A DNA stretch of 64,000 bases from Streptomyces sp. S.PB5 (GCF_030403745.1 NZ_JAQMWP010000018.1:154677-218676); one strand, 5' to 3'; shown: positions 15,920-25,446, counted from the first letter of the stretch. Made by a program: numbers and translations. Notes: generated from the letters alone by a model not told the origin.

Positions 15920-18004
15920 TCAGCAGGTGGCGTTCAAGCCGGCCCAGTCCGCGCGGTCGTTGTAGCCTCCGTCCCCGGCGTCGCCGACCACCAGGTCCAG
16001 GACGCGGACCCCGGTCAGGTCGACGTCGGCCTGACGGGTGCCGTCGCGGTCGAGGACACCGCTGTCGAACAGCACCTTGCCGTCACCGAGCACCTGGAAC
16101 GTCGAGGTGCCGCCTTCCGGGCCGACGTTGCGCACCGCGTCGTCGATGCCGACGGTGGCCGTCAGCCGGGTGCAGCGGTCGCCGAGGTAGTAGCGGATGG
16201 TGGAGGGGGAGGCGACGCCGATACCGGTGGGGTACTCCTGGCCGAGCAGGCTGATCGGCGTCCAGCCGCCGACACTGCGGTCGACGGTCGGGGTCATCCA
16301 TCCGCTGGTGGCACTGATCCAGTCGTGGTGGGACAGGGCGACGTCGCCGTGTGGTGGCGCCGGCGCCACTACGAGCGTGGTGGCCGTCTCCTGCCGTAGA
16401 CGCTTCTTGCCGGTGGCCTCGTAGGACGTGGTCGCGGCCAGGGTGGCGCTGCCCGCTGCCGCCGTGTCCGGCAGGGTGACCGTGAAGGTGAAGGTCGCGG
16501 AGCGGCCTGGCATCAGCAGGTTCGGCGCGGTACCGGTCGGGCGAGCGGTCCAGCCGGTGGGGGCCGCCAGCTCCACACGGGAAGCGAAGACGGGCCGCGG
16601 GCTGTCGTTGCGGACGTCGACCTCGACCTGCGCCTGGTCACCGCCGGCGACGACGGGGGCGATGCCGGCCGGCACGGTGTCGCCGCCGACCTTCGTGACC
16701 TGGGGCAGGCCGGCCACGACGTGCGGGAGGCCGGGCTTGCCCGTGGCCCGGGCGACGCGGAAGAGGGCCGCGCCGTGGGCCGGGACGGCGGCACTGATCG
16801 TGCCGGCGCTCTCGGTGACTTGGTTGGTCCAGGCGTTCTTCAGGGTGAACCGGCTTCCGCTCAGGCCGACCGAGGACGCCTTCGTGGCCAGGGTCGCCGG
16901 GCTGTCGCCGCGGTTGAGCAGCACCACGGCCCGGTCGCCGTTCGCGAGCCGCTTGACCCAGGTCTCCGTCGTGCCGGCCGGGCCGACGCGGACGGCTTGG
17001 AGTGCGGCGCTGTCCTGGTTGACGGCGAGGACGTCACGGTCCGCGAGGATGCCGAGCGAGGTCTTGCTGAGATTGCGGACGTCGCTGCCGATCACCAGCG
17101 GCGCGGCCGCGACCGACCAGAGCGTCATCTGCGTGCGGAACTCCTCGTCGCTCATGCCGAGTTCGGGGCCCAGGTAGTCAGGGTCGTTGAAGTGTCCCGG
17201 GCCGGCCGCCTCGGGATGCCGCGCGTTCGCGTCGTAGTTGCGCAGCACGTCCTTGAACTTGATCTCACCGACGAATCCGACGTCCGTGTACGTGCGCCAG
17301 GACTGGGCGATGGCCGGTGCGTAGGACCAGGAGTACGTCGACTGCTGCTCCTCGGGGTAGTTGCCCCAGTCCGGGGAGGTGACGGGGTTGCAGAGGTTGA
17401 AGATCATGGGACGTCCGCTGGCGTTGTCGCGCAGCGCCTTGGCGAACTGGGTGTAGACGGTCTTCGGATCGAGGTCGGCGGCGATGCCGCAGAGGTAGTC
17501 CACCTTGACGGCGTCGAACTTCCAGGCGGCGAACTGGTCGGCGTCGCGCTGGTAGTAGCCGTGGCTGCCCAGCCCGCATTTGCCCGGGATGTAGGGGCCG
17601 GCGTCGGTGTAGATGCCGGCCTTGAGGCCCTTGGAGTGGATGTAGTCGACGAGCGGCTCGAGCCCGTCGGGGAACTGGGCGGGGTTGGGCACCAGGTCCC
17701 CGGCCGCGCTGCGTGGGGTCGGCGCGGCCCAGTTGCCGTCGATCCAGACGTACTTGTATCCGGCGTCGCGCAGACCGCTGCTGACCAGGAAGTCGGCGGT
17801 CGACTCGATCTCGGCCGCGGTCGGGTCGCCGCCGAGTGCGTAGTAGGTGTTCCAGCCCATGTACGGCGTCGGGCTCAGGACCGGTGGGGAGGCCGACGTC
17901 GATACGGTGGCGCTGTCGCCGGGCGGGGGAGTGGCGTGGGCGGGGGCCTGCACGACCAGCAGCGTGGTCAGCAGGGCCAGCAGGACGGTGAGATGTCGTT
18001 TCAC
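15920..18004 (-). CDS. Secreted GH27 alpha-galactosidase with C-terminal NPCBM domain
   Basis: The 694-residue protein has a Sec signal peptide (MKRHLTVLLALLTTLLVVQAPAHA, cleavage near residue 24). The GH27 barrel has PYMGWNTYYALGGD at 47-60, the nucleophile Asp169 in KVDYLCG and the likely acid/base Asp274 in GHFNDPDYL. An antiparallel beta domain and an alpha-galactosidase-associated NEW3-like domain (about 430-540) follow, then an NPCBM module at about 550-694. It releases alpha-linked galactose from melibiose, raffinose or galactomannan outside the cell. It is divergent from the sugar-uptake operon at 18568 and shares an AT-rich promoter element with it. Confidence 0.9.
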   Translation of the reverse strand: MKRHLTVLLALLTTLLVVQAPAHATPPPGDSATVSTSASPPVLSPTPYMGWNTYYALGGDPTAAEIESTADFLVSSGLRDAGYKYVWIDGNWAAPTPRSAAGDLVPNPAQFPDGLEPLVDYIHSKGLKAGIYTDAGPYIPGKCGLGSHGYYQRDADQFAAWKFDAVKVDYLCGIAADLDPKTVYTQFAKALRDNASGRPMIFNLCNPVTSPDWGNYPEEQQSTYSWSYAPAIAQSWRTYTDVGFVGEIKFKDVLRNYDANARHPEAAGPGHFNDPDYLGPELGMSDEEFRTQMTLWSVAAAPLVIGSDVRNLSKTSLGILADRDVLAVNQDSAALQAVRVGPAGTTETWVKRLANGDRAVVLLNRGDSPATLATKASSVGLSGSRFTLKNAWTNQVTESAGTISAAVPAHGAALFRVARATGKPGLPHVVAGLPQVTKVGGDTVPAGIAPVVAGGDQAQVEVDVRNDSPRPVFASRVELAAPTGWTARPTGTAPNLLMPGRSATFTFTVTLPDTAAAGSATLAATTSYEATGKKRLRQETATTLVVAPAPPHGDVALSHHDWISATSGWMTPTVDRSVGGWTPISLLGQEYPTGIGVASPSTIRYYLGDRCTRLTATVGIDDAVRNVGPEGGTSTFQVLGDGKVLFDSGVLDRDGTRQADVDLTGVRVLDLVVGDAGDGGYNDRADWAGLNATC

Positions 18005-18108
18005 GTCGGATCCTTCGTTGTCCGATCAGGCGTGCCGGACCGTCCCGGTTGTGCGGCGGGGGTATGTGGGACCAGGCGATGTCCGCTTGCCTGCGGGTGG
18101 TTGCGAGG

Positions 18109-18156
18109 ATCTTGCAGGGGGTGTGGGGGCGCGTCAAGATTAATTACTAAATTAAG
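18109..18156 (-). promoter_or_regulatory. AT-rich operator plus sigma-70-type promoter for GH27 gene
   Basis: On the minus strand AATTTAGTAATTAATC leads directly into TTGACG (complement of 18132-18137). After exactly 17 bases comes CAAGAT (complement of 18109-18114), a good -10. The AT-rich block stands out sharply against the surrounding GC-rich DNA and is repeated at 18221 and 18443, so it is more likely an operator or activator site than chance. Confidence 0.65.
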
Positions 18157-18220
18157 CATTAGGGGTCTGCGTTGAGCCAGGGAGTCGCTCCGGCTCCGAG
18201 CTACGGCCAGGCCGCCCGGC

Positions 18221-18270
18221 AATAATAATTAGGAATAAATGTTGACAGGGCTCTGGTCGACTGCCAGAGT
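18221..18270 (+). promoter_or_regulatory. Second AT-rich operator/promoter copy
   Basis: AATAATTAGGAATAAATG precedes TTGACA (18242-18247) and, after 17 bases, CAGAGT (18265-18270). It reads toward the uptake operon and may be an upstream tandem promoter. No ORF between it and the next copy is convincing. Confidence 0.55.
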
Positions 18271-18442
18271 CGTCGCCGCGCCGCCCCCGAACGCGGGGGA
18301 GTGGCGCGCAACTCGACGCCGCGAAGACCGCATCGGAGGCCGAGGGCCACGATCCACGGCCGATGCTGCCGCGGCCACGAATCTGAACCCGCACCCCCGA
18401 ACCGCCGAGGGCCCCGGTACCACCACCGCCCTCAGCCCCAGA

Positions 18443-18492
18443 GAAAATAAATTAGTAATTATCTTGACGTGGCTGCACCGCCACGCGAATCT
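18443..18492 (+). promoter_or_regulatory. Third AT-rich operator/promoter copy, upstream of sugar-uptake operon
   Basis: AAATAAATTAGTAATTATC leads into TTGACG (18464-18469) and, 17 bases on, GAATCT (18487-18492). The start codon of the binding-protein gene is 75 bases downstream. Together with the other two copies the consensus is about ATTAGTAATTAATCTTGACG. The FCD-type regulator at 24709 is the obvious candidate ligand-responsive binder. Confidence 0.6.
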
Positions 18493-18567
18493 TGGTTGGC
18501 CGCGCCGGGCCCGTCCGAGCCCCGAACCCCCACGGACCCGCCGCGTGAACCCTCAGGGAGACCCACC

Positions 18568-19857
18568 ATGTCGAACCCGCACACCAGCCGCAGACGCTTC
18601 CTCGCCGGGCTCGGCGCCACCGGTACGGCGGCGCTGCTCAGCGGCTGCGTCACCTCGACCTCGTCCTCGAAGTCATCGTCCTCGGGCGCGGTCAGCCTCC
18701 AGTCCAACCTGTCCGCGCCGCAGGCCAAGGCGGCCATGGAGGACCTCGTCGCCGCCTACGGCAAGAAGGACGCAGGGCGCGTCACCCTCAACACGGTCGC
18801 CGCGGAGACGTTCCGCACCCAGCTGCCGACCTACCTGACCTCCGCCAACCCGCCGGACGTCTACACCTGGTACCCCGGCTCGGTGGCGGACGCCTACGCC
18901 AAGAAGGACCTGCTGCTCGACCTCGACGATTTGTGGGCCTCCTCGCCTGACCTCAAGCGCTACTCCAAGGCGCTCAACACACTGTGCACCGCGAGCTCCG
19001 GCAAGAAGGTGTTCGTGCCCTCCACCTACTACTGGTGGGGCATGTTCTATCGGAAGTCGAACTTCGCCAAGTGGGGCGTGAGCGAGCCCAAGACCTGGGA
19101 CGACTTCCTCGACCTGTGCGACAAGCTCAAGTCCAAGGGGGTGGCGCCGATCGGGCTCGGCGCCGGCGGCAACACACCCTGGGTGGCCTCCGCCTGGTTC
19201 GACTACCTCGACATACGGATCAACGGTGCCCCGTACCACCGTGAACTCCTGGCCGGCAAGCACCGGTTCGACGACCCCGAGGTGCGCAAGGTCTTCGACC
19301 GCTGGACGGAGCTGCTGTCGTACTTCGACCCCGACGGCACCGCCCTCGCCTTCCAGGACGCCACGACCGCACTGCTCAACGGACGCACCGGCATGATGCT
19401 GATCGGCACCTTCTTCGCCGACGCGGCCCCCAAGGACGCCCTCGACGACATCGACTTCTTCCGCTTCCCGGTCATCGACCCCAAGGTGCCGCTCGCCGAA
19501 GAGGCCCCCGTCGACGGCTACTTCGCCAGCGCGCGTACCGGTCGCGCCGAGCGGGTCACCGAGCTGATGGGCTATCTCGCCACCGCACAGGCGCAGGAGA
19601 TCTACATCAAGGGCTCCTCGGGCACGGTCCTGCCCTGCAACCCCGACGCCAAGGACTCCGGCACGGCACTGGTGAAGAAGGGCCGTGCCCACATCGACGA
19701 GGCGGTCGAGATCACCCAGTTCTTCAACCGGGACTCCAGCGACGCCCTGCAGCCCACCGCCGACACCGCGCTGACCAAGTTCATCGCCAAGCCGAAGTCG
19801 ATCGGGTCGATTCTCACCGACTGGCAGCGCGAGGCCCAGAAGATCTGGAGCGCCTGA
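18568..19857 (+). CDS. Extracellular sugar-binding lipoprotein of an ABC importer
   Basis: The 429-residue protein has a twin-arginine signal (SRRRFLAGLGATGTAALL) ending in a lipobox LSGC with Cys at about residue 28, then a Ser-rich linker and a family-1 extracellular solute-binding fold (TYYWWGMFYRKSNFAKWGV; WDDFLDLCDKLKSKGV). It should capture galactosides or galactose at the cell surface for the two permeases that follow. The ATG at 18568 has AGGGAG upstream; the frame is open further back without a signal. It is the first gene of the long operon. Confidence 0.9.
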   Translation: MSNPHTSRRRFLAGLGATGTAALLSGCVTSTSSSKSSSSGAVSLQSNLSAPQAKAAMEDLVAAYGKKDAGRVTLNTVAAETFRTQLPTYLTSANPPDVYTWYPGSVADAYAKKDLLLDLDDLWASSPDLKRYSKALNTLCTASSGKKVFVPSTYYWWGMFYRKSNFAKWGVSEPKTWDDFLDLCDKLKSKGVAPIGLGAGGNTPWVASAWFDYLDIRINGAPYHRELLAGKHRFDDPEVRKVFDRWTELLSYFDPDGTALAFQDATTALLNGRTGMMLIGTFFADAAPKDALDDIDFFRFPVIDPKVPLAEEAPVDGYFASARTGRAERVTELMGYLATAQAQEIYIKGSSGTVLPCNPDAKDSGTALVKKGRAHIDEAVEITQFFNRDSSDALQPTADTALTKFIAKPKSIGSILTDWQREAQKIWSA

Positions 19858-19858
19858 G

Positions 19859-20791
19859 GTGGCCGTGCTCACCCCCGCACGCCAGGCCCCGGCCGTCACG
19901 CCCAGCGGCGGGCGCGGCCGGGGGCCCGTCCGCCGGGTCCCGCCGCTCGTCCTCGCCTTCGTCCTGGTGCCGTTGCTCGCCGAGGCGGTGTGGGTCTTCT
20001 GGCCGGCCCTGCAGGGCTTCTACCTCGCCCTGACCTCCTGGGACGGCGTCTCCGCGCCGCGCTTCGTCGGACTGGGCAACTTCCGGGAGATGGCCGGCGA
20101 CGAGGTCTTCAGGACCGCGGCGATCGACACCGTCCTGTGGCTGGTCCTGTTCGGCGGACTGTCGGCCCTGCTGGGCCTCGCCACGGCCTTGCTCCTCCAG
20201 CAGGAGCGACGCGGGGTCGGCTTCTACCGGGCCGCCCTCTTCCTGCCCGTCGTGTTCTCCCTGGTCGCCACCGCCCTGGTGTGGCAGGCCATCTACCAGC
20301 CGGACGGCGTCCTCAACCAACTCCTCGACGCCGTCGGGCTGGAGAGCCTGCGGCACGCCTGGCTCGCCGACCAGGACACCGCCCTGTACGCGGTCATCGT
20401 GCCCGCTCTGTGGCGCCAGATCGGCTATGTGATGGTGCTGTACCTCGCCGGCCTCAAGGGCATCGACCCGGCCCTGTACGAGGCCGCCAAGGTCGACGGC
20501 GCGAGCGCCTGGCAGCGCTTCCGCCACGTCACCCTGCCCCAGCTGCGCAGCGTCAACGCGGTCGTCCTGTCCGTCATCGTCATCGACTCGCTGCGCTCCT
20601 TCGACGTGGTGTGGTCGCTGACCCGCGGCGGCCCCTACCACTCGTCCGAGCTGCTGAGCACCTACATGTACTCGACCGCCTTCCAGTCCCTGCGCCTGGG
20701 CTACGGCTCCGCGCTCGCCGTCGTCATCTTCGCGCTGGCGTTCGGCGTCATCTGCTCCTACCTCGTGCGCGCCTTCCGGGAGGCCGACTGA
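19859..20791 (+). CDS. Sugar ABC transporter permease (first subunit)
   Basis: The 310-residue inner-membrane protein has six transmembrane helices and the MalF/UgpA-type EAA loop: YEAAKVDGASAWQRFRHVTLPQLR near residues 204-227. The GTG start lies one base past the previous stop, so translation is coupled; a second GTG at 19865 is an alternative. It pairs with the next gene. No ATP-binding subunit gene is in the operon, which in Streptomyces usually means that a shared ATPase (MsiK type) energises the system. Confidence 0.9.
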   Translation: MAVLTPARQAPAVTPSGGRGRGPVRRVPPLVLAFVLVPLLAEAVWVFWPALQGFYLALTSWDGVSAPRFVGLGNFREMAGDEVFRTAAIDTVLWLVLFGGLSALLGLATALLLQQERRGVGFYRAALFLPVVFSLVATALVWQAIYQPDGVLNQLLDAVGLESLRHAWLADQDTALYAVIVPALWRQIGYVMVLYLAGLKGIDPALYEAAKVDGASAWQRFRHVTLPQLRSVNAVVLSVIVIDSLRSFDVVWSLTRGGPYHSSELLSTYMYSTAFQSLRLGYGSALAVVIFALAFGVICSYLVRAFREAD

Positions 20792-21639
20792 TGTCCGCCC
20801 ACTCGACTGCCGTGAAGCGCCGACGAGCCGCCACCGCGGGCTTCCACCTCGGAGCGGGCGCGCTGTCGCTGCTGTGGCTGCTGCCCATCGCCCTGGTGCT
20901 CGTCACCAGCCTGCGCTCCTTCGACGACATCGCCGCGCACGGGCTCGGCAGCCTCCCGCACTCCTTCACCCTCGACAACTTCCGCCTGGCCTGGGTCGAC
21001 GGCGGCCAGCAGCGCGCCCTGATCAACAGCCTGCTCGTCACCGTCCCGTGCGTACTGATCACCCTGGCGCTCGCCGCGATGGCGGCGTTCGCCCTCAGCC
21101 GCTACGCCGTCCCCCTGCGCCGGACGCTGTTGCTGCTGATGCTCGGCGGCAACCTGCTGCCCCCGCAGATCCTGCTCATCCCCGTCTCCAAGCTCAGCGA
21201 GATGCTCGGCGTCTACGACACGCTGCCCGCCCTCATCGGCGTGCAGATCGGCTTCGGTGTCGGCTTCTACGTCTTCGTCCTGCACGGCTTCATGCGGGCC
21301 ATCCCCGACGAGATCCAGCAGGCCGCCGTCGTGGACGGCGCCGGCCCCTGGCAGATCTTCTGGCGGATCATCCTCCCCCTGACCCGCCCCGCGCTCGCCG
21401 CGCTCAGCGCGCTGTCCTTCACCTGGATCTTCAACGACCTGCTGTGGGCGATCACCGTGCTGCGCAGCGACACCAAGATGCCGATCACCGCCGCCCTCAT
21501 CGGCCTGCAAGGGCAGTACGTGTCGATGTGGAACGTCATCGCCGCCGGCTCCGTCATCGCCGCCGCGCCCACCGTCGCCGTCTTCCTGCGCTTCCAGCGG
21601 CACTTCGTGGCGGGCCTGAACCTGGGAGCGGTGAAATGA
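20791..21639 (+). CDS. Carbohydrate ABC transporter permease (second subunit)
   Basis: The 282-residue protein is MalG/UgpE-like, with six helices and the EAA motif QQAAVVDGAGPWQIFWRIILPL at about residues 177-198. Its ATG overlaps the preceding TGA by one base (TGATG). The frame is open far upstream, but only the start at 20791 makes a normal-length MalG protein. It forms the channel with the preceding permease. Confidence 0.92.
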   Translation: MSAHSTAVKRRRAATAGFHLGAGALSLLWLLPIALVLVTSLRSFDDIAAHGLGSLPHSFTLDNFRLAWVDGGQQRALINSLLVTVPCVLITLALAAMAAFALSRYAVPLRRTLLLLMLGGNLLPPQILLIPVSKLSEMLGVYDTLPALIGVQIGFGVGFYVFVLHGFMRAIPDEIQQAAVVDGAGPWQIFWRIILPLTRPALAALSALSFTWIFNDLLWAITVLRSDTKMPITAALIGLQGQYVSMWNVIAAGSVIAAAPTVAVFLRFQRHFVAGLNLGAVK

Positions 21640-23807
21640 CGACCCCGCCCGCCCGCACGACCGGCCACGACGGCACGATCCCGCACGACCACAGGACCGG
21701 GCACGACCACATGACCTCCCAGGACCGCTGGACCCTGCACACCCCGCGCACCAGCTACACCGTCCGGCTGTCTGCAGACGGCCCCTGGGCCGAACTCGCC
21801 GCCTGGGGACCGCACGGCGTCGAGCACGGGCCGTCGGCACTCGACTGGTCCCGTCGCACCCACTTCGTCACCCCCGCCGACGCGGCCCCCGCCGAGTACA
21901 TCCCGCAGGGCCTGCGCCCGTTCACCGGTGCCGACCTCGTCGTCGGACACGCAGACGGCGAACGCGGACTGTGGTGGCACTTCGCCGGCGCCACCCAGGA
22001 CGCGCGAGGGCTGCGGCTGACGTTCACCGACGACGTCGCCGGCGCGGACGTCACTCTGTGCTACACCACCGTGCCCGACACCGACGTCATCCTGCGCTGG
22101 ATGGAGCTCACCTGCACCGGCGCGCACGAACTGCGCCTGGAACGCCTCGACTCGGCCGCCGTCAACGTGCCCGTCACCGACGGAGCCCGCCTCACCTACC
22201 TGACCGGACAGTGGTCGCAGGAGTTCACCCGCACCCAACTCCACCTGCGGCGCGGCACGTTCACCATGGGCAGCACCCAGGCGGTCCCCGGCCACGCCTA
22301 CGCCCCCTGGATCGCCGTACAGGACGCCGCCCTGCCCGAGGACACGGCGCCCACCTACGGCATCGCCCTGGAGTGGCCCGGCAACTGGCACATCACCGCC
22401 GAGGCCGAGCCCGGCGGCGCCATCCGCGTCCGCGCCGGGCGCCAGCCGCACGAGGGCGCCGTGATCCTCGCACCCGGCGACACCTTGACCACGCCCCGCC
22501 TCGCCTGCGCCTTCAGCGCGGACGGACTCGACGGGCTGTCCACGGTCTGGCACCGCTACGAGCGCCACCTCAGCGGCGAACGCCTGCACCGCCCGCGCAA
22601 GGTCCTCTACAACTCCTGGGAGGCCACCGGCTTCGACGTGGACGCCGCCGGCCAGCTCGAACTCGCCAAGGCGGCCGCCGACATCGGAGCCGAGCTGTTC
22701 GTCGTGGACGACGGCTGGTTCACGGGCCGTGCCGACGACACCGGAGGCCTGGGCGACTGGCACCCCGACCCGGCAAAGTTCCCGCAGGGCTTCGGCGCTT
22801 TCGTGGACGCTGTGCGTGCACTGGGACTCGGCTTCGGCCTGTGGGTCGAACCGGAGGCCGTGAGCCCCGGCAGCCGTCTGTACGCCGAGCACCCCGACTG
22901 GGTCTACCGCGTGGACGGCCGCCCCGGCCGACTGGTGCGCAACCAGCTCCTGCTGGACCTCGGCCGCGCCGACGTGCAGGACTTCGTGATCGGCACGCTC
23001 GACCGGCTGCTGGGGGACCATCCCATCGAGTACCTCAAGTGGGACATGAACCGGCCGCCCACCGAGCGGGCCCGGCCCACAGCCGGCCCCGCCGACCGCC
23101 TCGACCTGGACGCCGCACATGTCGCCGGATACCTGCGGGTCCTGGACCATCTGCGCGCCCGCCACCCGCACGTCACCGTGGAGGGGTGCGCCGGTGGCGG
23201 CGCACGCATCGAGCATGCCACCCTGGCCCGCACCGATGTGGTCTGGCCCAGCGACAACACCGCTCCGCTGGACCGGCTCGCCGTCCAGTACGGCTTTCTG
23301 CACGCCCACGCCCCGCATGTCATGAGCTCCTGGGTCACCGACGCGCCCGGCGTCTTCGACCCGCGCCCCCGCTCGCTCGCCTTCCGCTTCGTGCTGGCGA
23401 TGTGCGGCGTCCTGGGCGTGGGAGCAGACCTGCGCTCCTGGGACGCCGACCGGCGCACCGAGGCCGCCCACTGGATCGCCCGCTACAAACAGATCCGCGA
23501 CGTCGTCCACCACGGCGAGACCCGTCTGCTCGGCACTCCTGACGATGCGACCTGCGGCGTGCAGTACTCCGAGGCCGACGGACCGCGCGTCGTGGTCGCC
23601 GCCTTCAGCACCGGCCGCCTGGACGGGGCCCCGCTGGTGCCCGGCCGCCCCGCCCGGCTGCGGCTGCGCGGAATTGACCCGGCCGCCATATACACGGACG
23701 AGGAGACTGGCACCGAGTACAGCGGCGCCCACCTGCTGCACTACGGTCTTGCGTTCAGCTGGAGCGCGGGCCACGACGCCCACCTCACCGTCCTGACCCG
23801 CCGATAG
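21636..23807 (+). CDS. GH36 alpha-galactosidase, cytoplasmic
   Basis: The 723-residue protein has no signal peptide. The GH36 layout is visible: a beta-sandwich N-terminal domain, then the barrel with the VVDDGWF motif, the nucleophile Asp470 in YLKWDMNR, CAGGGARIE, and the acid/base Asp near 539 in WPSDN. It hydrolyses imported alpha-galactosides to galactose. Its ATG overlaps the permease stop (ATGA); a second ATG at 21711 would remove a His-rich, poorly conserved leader of 25 residues and is an alternative start. Confidence 0.9.
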   Translation: MTTPPARTTGHDGTIPHDHRTGHDHMTSQDRWTLHTPRTSYTVRLSADGPWAELAAWGPHGVEHGPSALDWSRRTHFVTPADAAPAEYIPQGLRPFTGADLVVGHADGERGLWWHFAGATQDARGLRLTFTDDVAGADVTLCYTTVPDTDVILRWMELTCTGAHELRLERLDSAAVNVPVTDGARLTYLTGQWSQEFTRTQLHLRRGTFTMGSTQAVPGHAYAPWIAVQDAALPEDTAPTYGIALEWPGNWHITAEAEPGGAIRVRAGRQPHEGAVILAPGDTLTTPRLACAFSADGLDGLSTVWHRYERHLSGERLHRPRKVLYNSWEATGFDVDAAGQLELAKAAADIGAELFVVDDGWFTGRADDTGGLGDWHPDPAKFPQGFGAFVDAVRALGLGFGLWVEPEAVSPGSRLYAEHPDWVYRVDGRPGRLVRNQLLLDLGRADVQDFVIGTLDRLLGDHPIEYLKWDMNRPPTERARPTAGPADRLDLDAAHVAGYLRVLDHLRARHPHVTVEGCAGGGARIEHATLARTDVVWPSDNTAPLDRLAVQYGFLHAHAPHVMSSWVTDAPGVFDPRPRSLAFRFVLAMCGVLGVGADLRSWDADRRTEAAHWIARYKQIRDVVHHGETRLLGTPDDATCGVQYSEADGPRVVVAAFSTGRLDGAPLVPGRPARLRLRGIDPAAIYTDEETGTEYSGAHLLHYGLAFSWSAGHDAHLTVLTRR

Positions 23808-23852
23808 CCGCATGGCCCCCCAGCCCCCCCCACGAAGGAGCCCGACCCCACG

Positions 23853-24626
23853 ATGGATCAGTCCGTACGACGGCCCGGCGCCCGTTTCACCGGCCGCACG
23901 GCCGTGGTCACCGGAGCGGCCTCCGGTATCGGAGCCGCCACCGCCGCACGCCTCGCCGCGGAGGGAGCCGCCGTCGTCCTCACCGACATCGCCGAGGAGC
24001 GCGGCACGGCTGCCGCGGAGCGGATCGTCCAGGGCGGCGGGCAGGCGTGCTTCGTCGCTGCCGACGTCGCGGCCGAGGAGGACTGGGCGCGCGTCGTCTC
24101 AGCCGCCCACGCCTTCGGACCGGTGGACATCCTCGTCAGCAACGCGTTCACGGTCGACGTCACGCCCGCCCACGAGATGACCCTGCCCTCCTGGCAGCGC
24201 CAGCTCGACGTGAACCTCACCGGCGGCTTCCTCGGTGTGCGCGCGGTCCTGCCCGATCTGCGGGCCAGGGGCGGCGCGGTAGTGTTGATCTCATCCGTCC
24301 ATGCGCACCGAGGCATTCCCGGTCACCCCGCCTACGCCGCCGCGAAGGGGGCCCTGCTCTCCCTGTGCGGGCAACTCGCCGTCGAGTACGGGCCCGAGGT
24401 GCGGGTCAACGCCGTCGTACCGGGGCCGATCCTGACCGCGGCCTGGGACCGGGTGCCCGAGGACGAGCGCGAGCGCAGCGTCGCCGAGACCGCCGCCCGC
24501 CGCTTCGGCACCCCCGAGGAGGTGGCCGCGGCCATCGCCTTCCTCGCCGCCGACGAGGCCTCCTACATCACCGGCACGAGTCTCGTCGTGGACGGTGGCT
24601 GGAGCGTCGTGAAGGCCTCCGCATGA
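23853..24626 (+). CDS. Short-chain dehydrogenase, probable galactose 1-dehydrogenase
   Basis: The 257-residue classical SDR has TGAASGIG at the cofactor site, Ser in LISSVHA, the Tyr-xxx-Lys dyad in YAAAKGAL and VDGGWSVV at the end. Asp in VLTDIAEE after strand two suggests NAD rather than NADP. SDRs of this kind oxidise aldoses to aldonolactones. In an operon that also encodes lactonase, galactonate dehydratase, KDG kinase and aldolase, the first step, galactose to galactonolactone, is the missing role, so I assign it by context. Confidence 0.8.
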   Translation: MDQSVRRPGARFTGRTAVVTGAASGIGAATAARLAAEGAAVVLTDIAEERGTAAAERIVQGGGQACFVAADVAAEEDWARVVSAAHAFGPVDILVSNAFTVDVTPAHEMTLPSWQRQLDVNLTGGFLGVRAVLPDLRARGGAVVLISSVHAHRGIPGHPAYAAAKGALLSLCGQLAVEYGPEVRVNAVVPGPILTAAWDRVPEDERERSVAETAARRFGTPEEVAAAIAFLAADEASYITGTSLVVDGGWSVVKASA

Positions 24627-24708
24627 GCACCCGCACCGTGCCGCCGACGAACCCCGCCCGGTCCCTCGTGGGCCCCGGGCACCGGACCCAGCAGAAAGGC
24701 TCGACGAC

Positions 24709-25446
24709 ATGACGCCCTACGCCCGCCGCGGCGTGCACGGCCAGACGGTGGAGGCGCTCGCCCGCCGCATCCTGGGCGGCCGGATCCCTGAGGGGGCCAC
24801 CCTCGACCTGGTGGCGCTCCAGAGCGAGCTGGACGTGAGCCTGACCGCGCTGCGCGAGTCGCTGAAGGTGCTCGCGGCCAAGGGCATGGTCGACGCCCGC
24901 CAGAAGCGCGGCACCTTCGTACGGGCGCGGGCGGACTGGAACCTCCTCGACGCCGACGTCCTGCGCTGGCAGTTCGAGGGCGGCAGCGCCGGTGAGGCCG
25001 ACCAGGCCCTGCTGCGGAACCTGTCGGAGGTCCGTTCCATCATCGAGCCCGCCGCCGTCCGCCTGGCCGCCGAGCGCCGCACCGACGCCGACCTCACCGC
25101 TCTTGAGGACGCGCTCACCGCGATGGGGCACACCGGCCCCGACCCCGGGCACGCCATCGACGCCGACTTGGCCTTCCATCGCGCGCTGCTCGCCGCCACC
25201 CACAACGAACTCCTCGAACGCATGGAGATGGTGCTCGAGTCCGGCCTCGCCCACCGCGACCGGATCGTGCACTCCTCCCCGCACAGCGAGGACCCCGTCC
25301 CGGCCCACCGCGCCGTCCTGGACGCCGTACGCGCCCAGGATCCCGTGGCCGCCGAGGCCGCCATGCGTGCCCTGCTCGAACAGGCCGGCCGCGACCAGGA
25401 CCGCATCGGCACCACCGACGAAGCGGAAGGCACCACCTCCCAGTGA
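24709..25446 (+). CDS. FadR/GntR-family regulator with FCD domain (DgoR-like)
   Basis: The 245-residue protein has a GntR winged helix at residues 10-65 (IPEGATLDLVALQSELDVSLTALRESLKVLAAKGMV) and an FCD ligand domain with the typical metal-site Asp/His pattern (DADLAFHRALLAATHN and later AHRAVLDAV). DgoR-type FCD regulators sense galactonate or its relatives and repress the galactonate genes. This gene is inside the operon it probably controls. The AT-rich elements at 18109-18492 are candidate binding sites. Its ATG is preceded by GAAAGG. Confidence 0.85.
   Translation: MTPYARRGVHGQTVEALARRILGGRIPEGATLDLVALQSELDVSLTALRESLKVLAAKGMVDARQKRGTFVRARADWNLLDADVLRWQFEGGSAGEADQALLRNLSEVRSIIEPAAVRLAAERRTDADLTALEDALTAMGHTGPDPGHAIDADLAFHRALLAATHNELLERMEMVLESGLAHRDRIVHSSPHSEDPVPAHRAVLDAVRAQDPVAAEAAMRALLEQAGRDQDRIGTTDEAEGTTSQ

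Noticed and set aside
22188..23813. Very long antisense frames opposite the galactoside operon, including one of 848 codons
   Set aside because: They mirror the third-position GC bias of the real plus-strand genes and have no domain content or start signals.
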